The notes: generated by a model from the letters alone, not told the origin. A stretch of 64,000 nucleotides of DNA from Gordonia bronchialis DSM 43247 (GCF_000024785.1 NC_013441.1:5084001-5148000); one strand, 5' to 3'. Positions 35,581 through 45,317 are shown, counted from the stretch's first letter. Translations and numbers: made by a program.

Positions 35581-37258
35581 CCTCGGGCTTTCACGCTTTT
35601 TCGTGTCGTGAATGAAGAATGGTGCCCTGACCTGGGATGATTGAACTTGCGAAGGTATCAATCGGACCAGATCGAGGAGCACCATTCAGGTGAGTAAGTC
35701 TACGTCGCCCTACCCCATGCTGTCTGCAGATGGCACCGGAACCGGGGTGGTGTCGCACGCCGGCGCCACGGTGGTCCTGCGGGCCGCGGAGAAAACGGGT
35801 CTGACCAGCCGATTGTCCGAAGCGTTGGCGCCGTGGCGTAAACCCCTTGCGACCCATGACCCGGGCAAGATCATCGCTGATCTGGCCGTGGCCGTCGCGA
35901 TCGGTGGCGACTGTTTGGCTGACATCAACCAGTTGCGCGCCGACCCGGCGGTGTTCGGTCAGGTCGCCTCTGACCCCACGGTGTCACGACTGATCTCGAC
36001 GTTGGCTGATGATGCGCCGGCGGCACTGTCGGCGATCACGACTGCCCGCGCTGGCGCGCGGGCAGCGTGCTGGTCGGCAGCCGGTACCGCTGCTCCCGAT
36101 CATGACGTCGACGTCGATGATCCGATGATCCTCGACCTCGACGCCACCTTGGTCACTGCGCATTAAGAGAAAGAGGAGGCGGCACCAACCTACAAGCGGG
36201 GGTTCGGGTTTCACCCGTTGTGCGCGTTTGTCGATCACGGCAGCGAGGGCACCGGCGAACCCCTGGCGATCGAGTTGCGACCGGGTAATGCTGGTGCAAA
36301 CACAGCTGCCGATCACATCGCGGTCACCGCCGCCGCACTCGAGCAGCTACCGCAGGTGCACGGGTATCGGGTCGGTAAGTCGGTGCTGGTGCGTACCGAC
36401 TCAGCCGGCGGCACCCACGAATTCCTCGACTACCTCACCCGCCGGCGCCTGGCCTACTCGGTGGGGTTCGGACTGACCGAGACGACCGCGGCCACTATCG
36501 ACCGCATCAGCCCCGAGGCGTGGACGCCGGCCTACGACGCTGACGGCGTGCAACGCGACGGGGCATGGGTGGCCGAGTTGACCGGGCTGATCGACCTGGC
36601 GGGCTGGCCTGCCGGGATGCGGGTGATCGTCCGCAAGGAGCGCCCGCATCCCGGTGCGCAGTTACGGTTCACCGACCACGATGGGTTGCGGCTCACCGCA
36701 TTTGCCACCAACACCAGCCGTGGTCAACTCGCCACACTCGAGCTACGTCACCGGCGTCGGGCACGCTGCGAAGATCGTATCCGCACGGCCAAAGACTGTG
36801 GCCTGACGAACCTTCCGTTGCACGGATTCGACGCCAACCGCATCTGGTGTGCCATCGTGATGCTCGCCTGCGACTTGATCGCCTGGACCCAGATGCTCGC
36901 GTTCACCGATCACCCCGCCCGCCGGTGGGAACCCAAACGACTGCGCCATCGCCTGTTCGCGATCGCCGCCAAGATCACCCGCCACGCGCGGCGAACCCGG
37001 TTGAAACTCGCTGCCCACGCACCCCACGTCGACCTCCTGCTCGACGGAATAGCCAGACTCGCAGCGCTTCCCGCGCCGGCCTGACCACCAGGCCCGATCC
37101 GATCATCGATCCAGAAAGGATGCTTCACCTCGGGACCGTGAACCCCGACGCCCACCGACGCCTCGGGCAACACGCCACGGTCCACACCCGGAATTCAGTC
37201 CTCAGACCACTCATCCGGGCCACTCAACAAGGGACCGCCACCTCACGAAAGATTGAGG
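35581..37258 (+). mobile_element. IS1380-family insertion sequence, 1678 bp
   Basis: TTAG at 35577-35580 is repeated at 37259-37262 as a 4-bp target duplication. The imperfect ends, CCTCGGGCTTTCACG at the left and the complement of CCTCAATCTTTCGTG at the right, share 10 of 15 bases. Length fits IS1380 elements. It lies between the response regulator and TrpB2-like genes, hitting no coding sequence. Its transposase has a nonsense codon, so it is probably immobile by itself. Confidence 0.88.
35690..37084 (+). pseudogene. IS1380-family transposase with premature stop
   Basis: GTG 35690 begins a frame of about 464 codons broken only by TAA at 36164-36166. The same frame resumes at once with EKEEAAPTYKRGFGFHPL. 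DDE residues can be placed in ILDLDATLV, VRTDSAGGTHEFLD and RARCEDRIRTAKDCG. A single TCA-to-TAA change would explain the stop. The second part could start at GTG 36218 but lacks the first catalytic Asp, so no active enzyme is expected. Confidence 0.9.
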
Positions 37259-37284
37259 TTAGGCGCACGGTCAGCGGGGTGGGG

Positions 37285-37986
37285 TCACGGGGCCAGGCGG
37301 TACTCCTGCCGCGGACGGCCGGTGGTGCCGTACCGCAGCGTCATCGAGAGTTTCCCGGCAGCAACGAGATTGGCGAGATGGCGACGGGCCGTCGGGGCGG
37401 CGACACCGATTGCGGCAGAGACGTCGTCGGCGAACAGCGGCCCGTCGGCGGCGGCGAAGAGCTCCAGGATGCGCTTCTCGGTCGGCGACCCCGGGTCGTC
37501 CCGATCGGCCGGCCGGGTACCGAAGCGCAGCGCCGAGAGCGCCCCGTCGACGGCCCGCTGGTCGACGTGTTCGGCATCGAGGACGCGCCGGTACTGGGCG
37601 TAGCCGGCGAGCCGGCGGGCGAGTTCGGCGTCGTCGAACGGTTTGATCAGGTAGGCGAGCGCACCCGAGCGCATCGCGGTGCGCACCGCCGCGGCGTCGG
37701 TCTCGGCGCCGACGACAAAGCAGTCGCAGGGGAGGTCACCGACGAGGTCGATGCCCGAACCGTCGGGAAGGTAGACGTCGAGCAGGGCGAGGTCGACGTG
37801 CGGGTGATCGGCAAGGGCGGCCCGGGCGCCGGCGATCGATCCGGCCGTGGCCGCCACCCGGAACCCGCGCATCGCCTCGACGATGGCCGCGTGCAGAGCG
37901 GCCACGCGGGAGTCGTCGTCGACGATCAGGACGGCGAGGTCGCCGCTGCTCGGGCGGTCCGATGTCGCCGGGCGGTCGGATGTCAT
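37285..37986 (-). CDS. CitB/DctR-type response regulator
   Basis: A 233-residue response regulator. The receiver has LIVDDDSRVAAL, the phospho-acceptor in LALLDVYLPDGSG and the lysine in YLIKPFDD. The C-terminus holds a winged-helix HTH (VSAAIGVAAPTARRHLANLV) as in CitB/DcuR proteins controlling C4-dicarboxylate or citrate uptake. ATG 37986 overlaps the kinase's expected TGA as ATGA. It is likely to control the CitMHS gene encoded two genes upstream. The IS1380 element begins 27 bases downstream. Confidence 0.9.
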   Translation of the reverse strand: MTSDRPATSDRPSSGDLAVLIVDDDSRVAALHAAIVEAMRGFRVAATAGSIAGARAALADHPHVDLALLDVYLPDGSGIDLVGDLPCDCFVVGAETDAAAVRTAMRSGALAYLIKPFDDAELARRLAGYAQYRRVLDAEHVDQRAVDGALSALRFGTRPADRDDPGSPTEKRILELFAAADGPLFADDVSAAIGVAAPTARRHLANLVAAGKLSMTLRYGTTGRPRQEYRLAP

Positions 37987-39628
37987 GGCGTCTCCGGAAT
38001 GTCGAGAACACACGGTAGGTGCGCGACAAAGACCGCGCCCCGAGCGGGTTGGCGGGCCGGCTCTGGCCGCCGGTGTCGGCGATCCACACGTCGCCGCCGA
38101 TGCGCCGGGCGATCTGGCGGGTCAGCGCCAGCCCCATGCCGCGGCCACCGGGCACAGCGCCGGCTGCCTTGGTGGTGACGCCCTCGGCGAAGACGGCGTC
38201 GGGATCGGTGACGGAGATCCCCGGTCCGGAGTCGGCGACCGAGATGATCACGGCGGTGCCGTCGGCGATCGCCTCCACCTCCACCACGCCGGGCTCATCG
38301 CTGTCGACCGGGCGGTCCGCGGCGGCGTCGATCGCGTTGTCGATCAGATTGCCCAACACCGTGGTCACCACCACGGGTTCGGTGAGCACGCCCTCGACCC
38401 AGGTCTGCTCACCGAGCCGCAGGACCACCCGTCGTTCGCGCGCCTGACTGGTCTTGGCGTCGATGAACGCGTGCAGGTGGGGTTCGGCGACGTTCTCGAG
38501 ACCGTCGAGGTGGGCGCCGGTTCCGCTGCCGGTGATCTCGTCGAGGTAGGCGAGAGCTTCGTCGGCATGGCCGTGCCGCAACAGCCCGGCCAGAACGTGC
38601 ATACGGTTGGCCGTCTCGTGCCGCTGTGCGCGCAACGCCGAACTCATCGACCGGATGGAATCCACCTCCCGGCTCAGGTTCTCCACGTCGGTGCGGTCGA
38701 TCACCGACAGCACCATGCCGAGGTCGCGGCCGTCGATCTTGACACGCCGCGAGCTGACCAGCACGATGCGGTCACCCACCGTCGCCGCGACCTCGTCGGG
38801 GGTCGGCTCGTCGAGGACCGCTCGCACCCGCGGGGTCAGTCCGAGCCGGTCGACCGGGGTGCCGAGGGCGGCGTCGATGTCGAGCAGTCCGCGCGCTTTG
38901 TCGTTGATCACCCGCACGATGCCGGCGTTGTCGACGGCGAGCACGCCGTCGGCCATGGAGTGCAGGACGGCGTCTCGTTCACGGACCAGCGCGGTGAGTT
39001 CGTCGGGTTCCAAACCAAGGGTGAGTCGACGCCAACGGCGGGCCAGCAGGATCGATCCCAGGGCGCCGATGCCCAGCGCGACCGCGGCGATGAGTCCGGT
39101 GGCGATCATGTCGTGGCGGGTGTCGGCGGCGAGCTGCTCTGTGGAGACGCCCACGCTGACCAGGCCCACCACCTCCCCGTCTGGCCCGAAGACGGGCACC
39201 TTGGCGCGGACGGACTCGCCGAGGGTTCCGCGGTCGGTGGCGATGTCGACCTCGCCCCTCAAGGCGCGGGTCGGATCGGTCGAGAGGGGTTTGCCCAGTT
39301 CGGCGTCCTCGGGATGAGCCAGTCGGATGCCCTGGCGGTTGGCGATGACGACGAACAGCGCGCCCGTGCGCTCCCGCACGGCGTTGGCCTGTGTCTGCAC
39401 CGGTCCGGCGGCCAGCGCGGCCGGGTCGAGGTTGGTGCCCGTGGTGGCTGCGACGCCGGTCCGCACCTCGGTGTCGCTGGCCACGGACTGGGCGATCGCC
39501 AAGGCCCGCTGGGCGTACTCGTCGCGGATGCGGTCGTCGGCGCCGACAACGACCCAGCCGAAGCCGACCGCCAGACTCACCGCGATGACGACGAGCTGCA
39601 GCAGGAGCACCTGCGTCCGCAAACGCAT
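37983..39628 (-). CDS. CitA/DcuS-type sensor histidine kinase, frameshifted near its end
   Basis: About 548 residues. It has a membrane helix (6-26), an extracytoplasmic PAS-like sensor (30-170) with RTGALFVVIANRQGIRLAHP, a second helix (173-196) and a cytoplasmic PAS (215-310). The CitA-type H-box is RHETANRMHVLAG (His337). The ATPase boxes are NLIDNAIDAA, VADSGPGI and GGRGMGLAL. As given, the frame goes wrong after ADTGGQSRPANPLG: a single missing G in a run (38038-38041) diverts it to 37736 across the regulator. Restoring one base gives GAVFVAHLP...PETP and a TGA overlapping the regulator's ATG. That geometry strongly favours a 1-base error or very recent mutation. Confidence 0.85.
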
Positions 39629-39696
39629 CTCGTGAGCCTACCCAGCGCGACGACCCGGTTCGCCGGAACCGGGTCGTCGCGATCGAGGGCGGGTGG

Positions 39697-41202
39697 TCAG
39701 AACGGGATGGCCCCGACCAGGACTCCGACGATGAGCATCGCCAGCGACACCACCACCGCCCGCCACAGCACCTTCTTGTGGTGATCGGCGAGGGTCACAC
39801 CGGCGAGTGCCACCAGCAGCAGGATCGCCGGCACCAGTGGGCTCTGCATGTGCACCGTCTGGCCGGTGATCGAGGCGCGGGCCATCTCGGTGGGATCGAT
39901 GCCATAGCGCGTCGCCGTCTCCGACATCACCGGCAGCACACCGTAGTAGAAGGCGTCGTTGCTCATCAGGAAGGTCAGCGGGATGGAGAGCACGCCGATC
40001 ACGATGGCCATGTGCGGGCCCATCCAGGAGGGAATACCGTCGGCCATCCAGTGGGCGATCGCGTCGACCATGCCCGTCCCGTTGAACACTCCGGTCAGGA
40101 CCGCGGCGGCGAGCACCATTGCGACCACCGACACGATGCTGGAGCTGTGCCGGGTGATGGCCTCCTGCTGATCCTTGACGTGCGGGAAGTTCACCGCCAG
40201 CGCGATACCGGCGAAGATCATGAACAGCACCGGGATGGCGACGATGTCGGCGCCCAGGATCGCCAGCAGAGCGACGGTGAGTCCGGCGTTGACCCAGAAC
40301 AGCTTGGGCCGCAACGTCTTCCGGTTGGGATCGAGGACGCCGGTGAAACTGGTCTCGCCGTCGGCGTTGTACTCCTGCACGTGCAGGTCTCCGGTGGCGG
40401 GGGCGTCGTCGTCGCCGAGGTCGGCGCTGCCGCTGCGGCGGCGACCCGTGCTGGTGTCGGTGCCGGACCCACCCGCACCCACGAGCACCTCTTCGTGGGC
40501 CGGCGCCAGGATCGATTCGCGGATCTCGATCTTTCCGATGCGACGACGCTCGAGGACTCCGAGGTGGTAGGCGAAGAGCAGTACCACCAGCATCGCAGCG
40601 CCGAGAGCGGGCAGCATCGGGACGAAGACGTCGTTGGCGTCGACGCCCAGTGCGCTCGCGGCGCGGGCGGTGGGGCCTCCCCACGGCAGGATGTTCATCG
40701 TGCCGTTGGCCAGGCCGGCGACCACGGTGAGGACCACCGGACTGACGCCGAGCTTCAGGTACAGCGGCAGCAGGGCCGCGGTGGTGATGATGAACGTGGT
40801 CGATCCGTCGCCGTCGAGGGACACGACTCCCGCCAGCACGGCGGTGCCGACGACGAGCTTGGCCGGATCATGACCGACCATGCGGATCACCGCCCGGACG
40901 ACGGGGTCGAAGAGTCCGACGTCGATCATGATCCCGAAGAAGATGATCGCGAAGAACAGCATGGCCGCGGTGGGGGCGAGATCACCGATGCCGTCCTTGA
41001 TCATGTCGCTGATACTCAGGCCCGCGCCGGCGAAGAGGCCGAAGGCCACCGGGACGAGGATCAGTGCGACGACGGGAGTGGCCCGCTTGGTGATGATCAG
41101 CACCATGAAGGTGGCGACCATACCGAGTCCGAGTGCTACCAACATTGCGTTGCTCGATTCTGGCTGGGGAACATCTGCGACGGCGCGTGAGGCCGTTGAC
41201 AT
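39697..41202 (-). CDS. CitMHS-family citrate transporter
   Basis: The 501-residue CitMHS transporter imports metal-citrate with protons. About 12 hydrophobic segments are visible. The conserved loops GDGSTTFIITTAALLPLYLK near 130, GLANGTMNILPWGGPTARA near 160, and the second-half SNDAFYYGVLPVMSE near 405 are family markers. A hydrophilic, charged loop (about 230-290) separates the halves. ATG 41202 is taken as the start; ATG 41145 begins directly at the first helix. It is the first gene of a transporter-kinase-regulator set. Confidence 0.92.
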   Translation of the reverse strand: MSTASRAVADVPQPESSNAMLVALGLGMVATFMVLIITKRATPVVALILVPVAFGLFAGAGLSISDMIKDGIGDLAPTAAMLFFAIIFFGIMIDVGLFDPVVRAVIRMVGHDPAKLVVGTAVLAGVVSLDGDGSTTFIITTAALLPLYLKLGVSPVVLTVVAGLANGTMNILPWGGPTARAASALGVDANDVFVPMLPALGAAMLVVLLFAYHLGVLERRRIGKIEIRESILAPAHEEVLVGAGGSGTDTSTGRRRSGSADLGDDDAPATGDLHVQEYNADGETSFTGVLDPNRKTLRPKLFWVNAGLTVALLAILGADIVAIPVLFMIFAGIALAVNFPHVKDQQEAITRHSSSIVSVVAMVLAAAVLTGVFNGTGMVDAIAHWMADGIPSWMGPHMAIVIGVLSIPLTFLMSNDAFYYGVLPVMSETATRYGIDPTEMARASITGQTVHMQSPLVPAILLLVALAGVTLADHHKKVLWRAVVVSLAMLIVGVLVGAIPF

Positions 41203-41299
41203 TGGAGTCTCGGCGTAAGCCAGGTCACAGTCACGCTTGCGTTCAATAGACGCGTTTCGCGCTTTTCGCTCACCGGTCTCGGCGAATGCACCTCGGTCG

Positions 41300-41377
41300 A
41301 TGACTGAGGACGGGCCCCTGACGGCCCTCCTCGGGAATAGTCCCGAGGTGCCCCGCCACGGGCCCGTCCTCAGTCAT
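41300..41377 (-). terminator. large nested terminator downstream of dinB
   Basis: An 18-bp perfect outer stem (ATGACTGAGGACGGGCCC at 41300-41317 and 41360-41377) encloses an inner 8-bp hairpin, CCTCGGGA-AATAG-type loop-TCCCGAGG (41329-41348). It begins 19 bases after the dinB stop and separates it from the citrate genes. Confidence 0.8.
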
Positions 41378-41395
41378 CGTTCGTCGGCACTCGCG

Positions 41396-42604
41396 TCAGT
41401 CCGGCAGCATCGGGGCGTCGTCGCCGTGGTGTCGGTTGATCAGGACGGCGCGAGTCACCGAGTCACGGCCGAATCGGTCACGCAACGAGTCCATCGTCGT
41501 GTCGAGTGCCGCACCGTGGTCTCGTTCGAAGGGCAGTGTCAGCTGGATGCAGTCGTGGTCGTCGAGGTTGGTCAGCGACAGTCCCACGAGCGTGCAGCCG
41601 CGGTCGCGGATGACGGGCATCGCGTCGGCGAGCAGGCCGCGGGCGGCGATCATGATGGCGTCGGTGCGGTCGGTGGCCTCGATGAGGGTGCGCGAGCGGG
41701 TGGCGCGCGCGAAGTCGTCGAAGCGGAGTCGGAGAACCACCGTGCGACAGACTCTTTCGGCGGTACGCAATCGTTTGCCGAGTCGTTCGACGATCGCGAC
41801 GACGGTGGCCTCGAGGTCGGCCTCGGACTTGGGACGACGACCGAGAGCGCGTTGCGATCCGATCGATGAACGTCGACGGCCGGTCTCGACTCGACGCGGA
41901 TCCTGCGCGAGGGACAGCGCGAACAGGTGTCGGCCGGCCGCGGGCCCGACGATCGAACGCAGGGCGCGCTCACCGAGTTCGGCCATCTGGCCGATGGTGC
42001 TGACCCCCGCGTCGTGCAGTTTGGCCTCGGTGACCGGTCCGACACCCCATAGCCGCCGGACCGGCAGCGGGTGCAGGAAGGCAAGCTCCGTCCCGGGTTC
42101 GACGATCAGCAGCCCGTCGGGTTTGCCGACCGCGCTCGCGACCTTGGCGAGGAACTTCGAGCGCGCGCCGCCGACCGAGATCGGTAACCCCACCTCCTCG
42201 CGGACCCGGCGGCGCAGTGCCGCGCCGATGTTCTCGGGTGTCCCGCTGATCCGACGGAGGCCGCCGACGTCGAGGAACGCCTCGTCGACGGAGATGCCCT
42301 CCACCACGGGTGTGGTGTCCCGAAAGATCTCGAAGACGGCCTTGCTCGCGTCCATGTACGCCTCGAAGCGCGGCCGCACCACGATGGCCCGTGGGCACAG
42401 GGCACGCGCCTCATGGCCGGGCATGGGCGTGCGGACTCCGAAGGCCTTGGCCTCGTAACTCGCGGCCAGCACGACTCCCCCACCGACGATCACCGGTTTG
42501 CCGCGGAGCTCCGGGTTGTCGCGCTGCTCGACCGAGGCATAGAAGGAGTCGAGATCGGCATGCAGGATCGACGCGTCATCACGGGTCCGGCGCTCGATTC
42601 GCAT
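41396..42604 (-). CDS. dinB: DNA polymerase IV (DinB, Y-family)
   Basis: A 402-residue Y-family translesion polymerase. The catalytic acids lie in ILHADLDSFYASVEQ (residues 14-28) and SVDEAFLDVGG near 117. A helix-hairpin-helix, RRLWGVGPVTEAKLHDAGV, follows, then a little-finger domain to the end. The C-terminus does not show a clear QLxLF-type clamp motif; IQLTLPFERD near 370 is the nearest candidate. ATG 42604 starts the family sequence, and an SOS-type box is two bases upstream. Confidence 0.92.
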   Translation of the reverse strand: MRIERRTRDDASILHADLDSFYASVEQRDNPELRGKPVIVGGGVVLAASYEAKAFGVRTPMPGHEARALCPRAIVVRPRFEAYMDASKAVFEIFRDTTPVVEGISVDEAFLDVGGLRRISGTPENIGAALRRRVREEVGLPISVGGARSKFLAKVASAVGKPDGLLIVEPGTELAFLHPLPVRRLWGVGPVTEAKLHDAGVSTIGQMAELGERALRSIVGPAAGRHLFALSLAQDPRRVETGRRRSSIGSQRALGRRPKSEADLEATVVAIVERLGKRLRTAERVCRTVVLRLRFDDFARATRSRTLIEATDRTDAIMIAARGLLADAMPVIRDRGCTLVGLSLTNLDDHDCIQLTLPFERDHGAALDTTMDSLRDRFGRDSVTRAVLINRHHGDDAPMLPD

Positions 42605-42605
42605 A

Positions 42606-42617
42606 GAACGTATGTTC
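42606..42617 (-). promoter_or_regulatory. LexA (SOS) box before dinB
   Basis: GAAC-GTAT-GTTC is a perfect inverted repeat in the GAAC-N4-GTTC form of the actinobacterial LexA box. It ends two bases before the dinB start codon, so LexA would block a transcript starting nearby. Confidence 0.65.
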
Positions 42618-42647
42618 CCACGCCGGTCTGACACCTGGCCAGGACGG

Positions 42648-43274
42648 CTACCTGATGCGGCGGGCTCGCAGCACCACGTCGTGCGTGTGGTGTCCACCGC
42701 CGGCTGCGCGGCCCCGCTCCCGGGTTTCGTCGGTCACGATCTCCCAGTTCTCGTCGAGCATCTCGGTGAAGTCGCTCGGCTGCACGTACTCGTCCGGGTC
42801 GAAGCCGTGTGCGCGGACACCGTCGGGCGCGTGGGCGACGACGAGCAGCGTGCCGCCCACACCGACCGCCTTGACGAGTTTTCGGGCGACGCCGGCGTCG
42901 GTCTTGGTGATCGGAAAATAGTGCAGGGCAACAAGTCCGAAATCCGTTCCGGGAATGTCGTCGGACCGCAGGTCCGCCCGAATCCAGGTGATCTCGGGCC
43001 GCGGGTCGATCTCGCGGGCACGGTCGATGGCGACCTGCGAGATGTCGATTGCGGTGACCTGCCATCCCCGGTCGGCCAGCCAGCGCGCATCGGCGCCTTC
43101 ACCGGAGCCGACGTCGAGTGCGGTTCCCGTTGGTAGGTCCACGGTTTCGGCGACGAGCGCCGGGTTGACGTCGGCGGTCCAGAGCCGGTCGGCTTCGGAG
43201 TAGCGCGCATCCCACCCGGCTGCGCTGTGCGGATCGGACGGGGCGGGGCCGGTGGCCGTGTGATCAGAACTCAT
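42648..43274 (-). CDS. class I SAM-dependent methyltransferase
   Basis: 208 residues of the Rossmann methyltransferase fold. LPTGTALDVGSGEGADARWL (motif I) binds SAM, WQVTAIDISQVAIDRA gives the ribose-binding Asp, and VALHYFPI is motif IV. It resembles thiopurine/tellurite (TehB-like) methyltransferases in size and order, but the acceptor is unknown. ATG 43274 lies inside the end of the small gene upstream, overlapping by 11 bases, so the two are linked. It is separated by 43 bases from dinB. Confidence 0.83.
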   Translation of the reverse strand: MSSDHTATGPAPSDPHSAAGWDARYSEADRLWTADVNPALVAETVDLPTGTALDVGSGEGADARWLADRGWQVTAIDISQVAIDRAREIDPRPEITWIRADLRSDDIPGTDFGLVALHYFPITKTDAGVARKLVKAVGVGGTLLVVAHAPDGVRAHGFDPDEYVQPSDFTEMLDENWEIVTDETRERGRAAGGGHHTHDVVLRARRIR

Positions 43275-43497
43275 GGGTTCGACTCTGCCCGGGGACGAGC
43301 GAGTTTTCGAGTCCGGTTGCCGGGTTGGCAAGAACTCGCCCGGCCGAGCGTGCCGTCGCCGCGTCGCAGATCTCGACGGCAACCCGGCCGCATTCGCAAC
43401 GCAGGTAGATCACCATCCCGGTCGAGATCAGATGCCGGGAGACCGTGGTCCAGTGGTGCTCGTGAATGTTTATACCCCGAGCGTGATGTAATGCCAT
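43264..43497 (-). CDS. small conserved-looking protein with Cys pair
   Basis: About 77 residues. The core HEHHWTTVSRHLISTGMVIY then LRCECGRVAVEI resembles small actinobacterial proteins with an aromatic-TVSRH start and a CxC pair, perhaps a zinc or redox site. The start could be ATG 43497 or 43509; 43497 gives one base between it and the divergent CGNR start. Function unknown. It overlaps the methyltransferase start. Confidence 0.6.
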   Translation of the reverse strand: MALHHARGINIHEHHWTTVSRHLISTGMVIYLRCECGRVAVEICDAATARSAGRVLANPATGLENSLVPGQSRTHEF

Positions 43498-43498
43498 T

Positions 43499-44017
43499 GT
43501 GCATTTCAACCATTACGGGCGGGATGCGGTCGAGCTTGCCGTCGCGCTCGTCAACGACCGGCCGGCGGGCCCCGCCGACCTCGCCACACGATGCGTCGAG
43601 GCCGGATTCGTGCTCGTCGGCGCCCCGACCGACGACGACCACCGACGGCTTGGCCGATTCCTCGACCTCTGGTACCTCGTCGCCGCCACCGCCGACGAGA
43701 ACGGTCGTGCCGCGCAAATGAATTCGATACTCGACCGGTATGCTTGCCCACCGCGGATGACCAATCATCTCGGAACCGGTTGGCATCTGCACTTTCGCGA
43801 CGACGACGTCCCGGTGTGGCGGCAGGTCGCCACGCTGCTCGGCGTCGGTACGGCCATGCATCTCACCGGTCGCGGGATCGATCGGCTCGGCGTGTGCGTC
43901 GCCGACACGTGCCCGCGCGTATATGCCGACACCTCTCGAAACGGCCGCCAACGGTACTGCTCACCCGCGTGCGCCAACCGGGCCGCGGTGCGACGCCACC
44001 GAGCGCGCCAGAGCTGA
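43499..44017 (+). CDS. CGNR zinc-finger (ABATE-domain) protein
   Basis: The 172-residue protein has an N-terminal ABATE-type helical domain and a C-terminal CGNR zinc finger. In LGVCVADTCPRVYADTSR, then QRYCSPACANRAAVRRHRAR, four cysteines form a C-x4-C...C-x3-C site, and CANR is the signature. Such proteins are thought to be transcription regulators of stress or metabolism. GTG 43499 is the start. Its promoter must lie within the divergent small gene. Confidence 0.85.
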   Translation: MHFNHYGRDAVELAVALVNDRPAGPADLATRCVEAGFVLVGAPTDDDHRRLGRFLDLWYLVAATADENGRAAQMNSILDRYACPPRMTNHLGTGWHLHFRDDDVPVWRQVATLLGVGTAMHLTGRGIDRLGVCVADTCPRVYADTSRNGRQRYCSPACANRAAVRRHRARQS

Positions 44018-44031
44018 GCTGCCCCGCGGGC

Positions 44032-45183
44032 TCAGCCGATCACATCGGCGATCCGGTCGATCGCCTCGGTGAGCATCTCGGGTGAGCAGCCGAAATTCAA
44101 CCGCGCGAAGCCATTTCCCGCCGCGCCGAAGTCGGGACCGCGATGCAGGGCAACCCGTCCGCGGTCCAAGATGGGTCCGGCCGGGTTGTCGCCGAGGCCC
44201 GTGGCACGGAAATCGAGCCACGCCAGATACGACGCCGACGGCCGGTGGACGAGAACACCCGGGAGTCGTTCGGCCACCAGGCGATCGAGCAGATCGCGGT
44301 TGGCGACGATGCGGGCCAGCGTGTCGTCGAGCCAGTCGTCGCCGTCGGTGAAGGCTGCCTCGGTGGCCGCGCGCCCCAGGATGCTGGTGCGGTAGCGCAC
44401 CTCCTCGGGCTGCCGGGCGATCAGGGCGCGCATCGGCTCGGACGCGACCACCGACATGGCGCATTTGGCGCCGGCGATGTTGAACGCCTTGCTCGCCGAT
44501 TGCGCGGCGATCCCGACCTGTCGCGCGGTGTCGGAGACGTCGAGGAACGGGGTGAACCCGACGCCGGGATAGACCAGCGGGGCGTGGATCTCGTCGCTGA
44601 TGACGGTCGCACCGTGGGCGGCGGCAAGCTCGGCGAGCGCGGCAAGCTCGGCGTCCGCGTGCACGAGGCCGAGCGGATTGTGCGGGTGACACAGCAGGAT
44701 CGCGGTGGCGCCCGCCCCCAATGCGGCTTCGATTCCGGCCAGGTCGAGTCGCCAACCGGCGTCGTCGTGGGTCAGCGGCACCTCGACGACGCGCCCGCCT
44801 GCCTCGGGGACGATCTCGAAGAACGGCGGATAGATCGGCGGCATGACGATCACACCGTCGCCGGGCGCGATGGCCACGCGCAGGGCCTCGACGAGCACAA
44901 CGCTGACATCGGTGGTCAGCGAGACATCGTCGGGCGCGACCTGCCAGCCCCATCGCCGCTGGGCGAATCCGGCGAAAGCTGCTGCCGCACTTCCGGAATC
45001 ACCGGCATAGCCCAGGTCGGATTCCTGTACGCGGGCGATGATGGCATCGGCGACGACGGGCGCGAGCGGAAAGTCCATCTCGGCGATGAACATCGGCAGC
45101 ACGTCGTCGGGGTAGGCGGTCCACTTGACCGACGTCCGTTGACGCAGGGTCTCGAGGTCGGGGATGGCGGGACGGAGGCTCAC
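44032..45183 (-). CDS. PatB/MalY-type cystathionine beta-lyase (C-S lyase)
   Basis: A 383-residue fold-type I PLP enzyme. CHPHNPLGLVH carries the N-P motif, VISDEIHAPLVYPG the PLP-ring Asp, and AQSASKAFNIAGAKCA the PLP lysine. LNFGCSPEML near the end holds the substrate-binding position. The pattern DFPLAPVVADAI near the start, with Asp-Glu-Ile-His, is typical of MalY/PatB C-S lyases releasing homocysteine or thiols, pyruvate and ammonia. GTG 45183 has AAGGA five bases upstream, better than the longer frame from 45231. Confidence 0.87.
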   Translation of the reverse strand: MSLRPAIPDLETLRQRTSVKWTAYPDDVLPMFIAEMDFPLAPVVADAIIARVQESDLGYAGDSGSAAAAFAGFAQRRWGWQVAPDDVSLTTDVSVVLVEALRVAIAPGDGVIVMPPIYPPFFEIVPEAGGRVVEVPLTHDDAGWRLDLAGIEAALGAGATAILLCHPHNPLGLVHADAELAALAELAAAHGATVISDEIHAPLVYPGVGFTPFLDVSDTARQVGIAAQSASKAFNIAGAKCAMSVVASEPMRALIARQPEEVRYRTSILGRAATEAAFTDGDDWLDDTLARIVANRDLLDRLVAERLPGVLVHRPSASYLAWLDFRATGLGDNPAGPILDRGRVALHRGPDFGAAGNGFARLNFGCSPEMLTEAIDRIADVIG

Positions 45184-45230
45184 GGTGTCCTTGCTACCCG
45201 ATCTGCGACGACGGTGCGGTCGATCCGACA

Positions 45231-45264
45231 CACGATGAACGTGTTCGGGTGCCCGGTCAACGGG
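45231..45264 (+). repeat. 34-nt dispersed intergenic repeat, copy 2
   Basis: Begins CACGATGAACGTGTTCGG and ends GGTCAACGGG. It matches the minus-strand copy at 50450-50483 in 31 of 34 bases. It is in the divergent gap between the C-S lyase and the monooxygenase-like gene. Confidence 0.72.
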
Positions 45265-45317
45265 GTCACCGGAATTCGGACATCGACGCGGAGGCGATCC
45301 GTGGGCAGACTGTCGTC

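Noticed and set aside
37736..37982. Natural C-terminal extension of the sensor kinase
   Set aside because: Arginine-rich reading of the response regulator gene in a wrong frame; a one-base correction restores the normal ending.
39778..41190. Plus-strand 470-codon frame opposite the citrate transporter
   Set aside because: Histidine/aspartate/glutamine-rich mirror of hydrophobic codons, characteristic of antisense to membrane proteins.
45231..45264. LexA box in the dispersed repeat (GAACGTGTTC)
   Set aside because: The arms are separated by two bases; the LexA form needs four, as seen before dinB.
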